A stretch of DNA of 17,739 nt from Psychrobacter sp. (lineage in GTDB: Bacteria; Pseudomonadota; Gammaproteobacteria; Pseudomonadales; Moraxellaceae): positions 1-17,739 of the forward strand of contig JARIEH010000269.1 of NCBI GenBank assembly GCA_029256865.1, given 5' to 3'. The notes beneath the pieces are model-generated. The model saw only the letters and a list, made by a program, of their open reading frames with translations, was not told where the DNA came from and did not search any database. The translations under genes and the position numbers were made by a program. Below are positions 16,165 to 17,739 of this stretch, piece after piece. Within the stretch, counting starts at the first letter, position 1, and the number at the start of each line of letters is the position of its first letter.

Positions 16165-17739
16165 AAAAATAACGCATGTAAGACAGTTTTACATCATCAT
16201 TTGCCTCGACACGGTCCTGCCAATCATAGCTGGCATTGATGCGTAGTGCTTGTTTTTTATCGATATCGTATTGCAGTCCAATCGTACTGATCGGCTGCCA
16301 ATAATTACCTTGAACGTCTTCTTGATCGCTGCTGCCATGATACCAATATGGTAATTGCAATTCAGCTTGCGCACGTAAGCGATTGTTAATCTGATAGCGG
16401 CAACCCGTATTTACCCCTGCGCCAACGCGAAAACCTTTATTGATACCGCGCCCACCTTGCAAAGCACCTGTGGCAAAAGCATAGCATAGCTGTGGTGGCA
16501 TCTCGCCCGTATTGGCAGTCGGCGTACCAAACACCCAAGATTTTCCATATTCGAAGGCGGTGCTCGCCACTAAATGGTCTGTCCCCTCTGCTCGCGAGCC
16601 ATCATCAATACGGGTGGCTTCGACAGTTGCACCCCAAGTCTTGCCTTTTTTGGCGGAATTGACAGGATTAAACGAGCGCCCACGAATCAAGGTAAAATTT
16701 TGCAAAACCACACTTTTTGGCTGATTGGCTTTGTCATTATCGGTATCATAAAAACGTACCGTCGCCGCCACACCTTCGAGATCAAGAAACTGTGGAAACC
16801 CTGAAGGTCTATCAAGCGTACTATGGTAGCCAGCACGTAATCCGAGGTCGATATAGCTGTTATCTCCGCGGTGACCAATAGCAACATGTCCACGCTGCAG
16901 CGGATGACGATCAATGGGATTGTTATCCGAGACCGCAATCTCAAGCGGCTCTAATCTTTTATTATCTGCTGATATACTTGATGCTAAGTTAATATCCTCT
17001 GACTTGATATCATTGATATCCTCTTTACTAAACACCTGATAGCCTAGCCTTGCCGCATCATTCGCCTTATTTAGCTGCGCTTGACGTAAGGTACTATCCG
17101 CTGGGGTATAAAGCGTATTTGTCAGCAGCTTCTCATCATCAAGCAATTTGATCACATCAGAGGGAATGACCGCATAAGGCAGCTGACTCAATAAATTCTG
17201 CTGCGGGCGCACCACATCGATGAGGCGCAAAATCTCCGAAGCACAATTATCGGTGGCGAAGTAATAAGGAATATATAAGTCTTTGGTCTCCCAGACATGC
17301 AGTATGATTTGTTGTACTTCTGCTGGGGTCAAATCCAATTGATACGTCCAAGTATCGCGTTCATCTTTTTGTAGATAATTTGCCAACTTTTCTGGATAAG
17401 GATCAATCTCAATACGGTTATCATAACCACCGCTTGCCGCTTTGAGGGCAAAAATCAGAAAATTATCATTATTATCACCATCGACCGTGTCGTTAAGGGC
17501 ATAGGCATGATGAATTTGGCTAGGGTCGGCAACACTAGCTTTTGAATCAATACGCAATAGTGTATGCGCAAAAGCAGAAATGGGGTTATCTAAATACTCT
17601 TGACCAAACATAATTGATAGCTGTTGAGGAGCCAGCATGGTCATCCACTCATCAAGCTCTGGACAATCAACCTGCAAACGCGAGCTCTCGATACCCAAGG
17701 TCTCAGCCAGCCAGTTTACTCGCGCTGGAAAACGGCACA
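16163..17739 (-). CDS. DUF4105 (Lnb-type periplasmic domain) envelope protein, N-terminus missing
   Basis: The frame runs open to the right window edge, so the true start is outside; a TTG at 17698 is an internal codon. The visible ~524 residues begin with CRFPARVNWLAETLG, a hallmark of this family's N-terminal region. The DUF4105 part follows: SIMFGQEYLDNPISAFAHTLLRID with the conserved histidine, and YYFATDNCASEILRLIDVVRP with the conserved Asn-Cys. These are the candidate catalytic His and Cys of an NlpC/P60-like fold. From about 250 residues before the end the protein is rich in alternating beta strands and ends in YMRYF with a terminal aromatic, as outer-membrane barrel domains do. An export signal would be expected in the missing N-terminus. 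Exact activity is not established. It is cotranscribed with the YeeZ-like gene. Confidence 0.82.
   Translation of the reverse strand, partial: CRFPARVNWLAETLGIESSRLQVDCPELDEWMTMLAPQQLSIMFGQEYLDNPISAFAHTLLRIDSKASVADPSQIHHAYALNDTVDGDNNDNFLIFALKAASGGYDNRIEIDPYPEKLANYLQKDERDTWTYQLDLTPAEVQQIILHVWETKDLYIPYYFATDNCASEILRLIDVVRPQQNLLSQLPYAVIPSDVIKLLDDEKLLTNTLYTPADSTLRQAQLNKANDAARLGYQVFSKEDINDIKSEDINLASSISADNKRLEPLEIAVSDNNPIDRHPLQRGHVAIGHRGDNSYIDLGLRAGYHSTLDRPSGFPQFLDLEGVAATVRFYDTDNDKANQPKSVVLQNFTLIRGRSFNPVNSAKKGKTWGATVEATRIDDGSRAEGTDHLVASTAFEYGKSWVFGTPTANTGEMPPQLCYAFATGALQGGRGINKGFRVGAGVNTGCRYQINNRLRAQAELQLPYWYHGSSDQEDVQGNYWQPISTIGLQYDIDKKQALRINASYDWQDRVEANDDVKLSYMRYF

Noticed and set aside
17696..17698. 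TTG as start of the DUF4105 gene
   Set aside because: The frame continues open to the window edge and upstream residues (CRFPARVNWL) are family-conserved, so the gene is truncated by the window rather than starting here.
1..17739. CRISPR arrays, tRNA or rRNA genes, insertion sequences, prophage or defence genes
   Set aside because: None seen: there are no spaced direct repeats of array type, no transposase or integrase frames, and every sizeable frame outside the listed genes is an opposite- or alternate-frame shadow of a listed gene.

Overview
The window looks like core chromosome of a gammaproteobacterium of the family Moraxellaceae, most likely Psychrobacter or a close relative. This rests on protein character recalled from that group, on moderately AT-rich DNA with very AT-rich intergenic gaps, and on the gene order. 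No database search was possible, so the genus is an inference.

Layout: two genes are on the + strand, a DOMON-like domain gene cut off at the left edge (2-721) and a DciA-family (DUF721) replicative helicase loader gene (1881-2396). Everything else is on the - strand. Reading the - strand in its own direction, from right to left, the order is: a DUF4105 envelope protein gene cut off at the right edge; a YeeZ-like SDR gene 9 bp further on; an unrecognised 344-aa gene; pyrE; gshB; murG; murC; ddl; ftsQ; ftsA; ftsZ; lpxC; and, past dciA, a secreted CHAP-domain peptidase/amidase gene. Two clear intrinsic terminators are visible, one after the CHAP gene (783-825) and one after ftsZ (4011-4038).

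The heart of the window is the distal half of the dcw (division and cell wall) cluster. MurG completes lipid II, MurC and Ddl supply UDP-MurNAc-L-Ala and D-Ala-D-Ala, and FtsQ, FtsA and FtsZ build the division machine. LpxC commits UDP-GlcNAc-derived precursor to lipid A. The order murG-murC-ddl-ftsQ-ftsA-ftsZ-lpxC is the usual gammaproteobacterial one. However, ftsW, murD and mraY are not directly upstream of murG (gshB is there instead), and the ddl/ftsQ/ftsA/ftsZ/lpxC genes are separated by 230-530 bp gaps rather than overlapping as in E. coli.

I found no mobile element, CRISPR array, tRNA, rRNA or obvious defence or secondary-metabolism system. The points most worth a second look are a degenerate phosphate-1 loop in FtsA, a ~66-residue low-complexity N-terminal extension on Ddl, the unrecognised 344-aa protein, and structured or repeated DNA in the enlarged gaps upstream of ftsQ and between ftsZ and lpxC.
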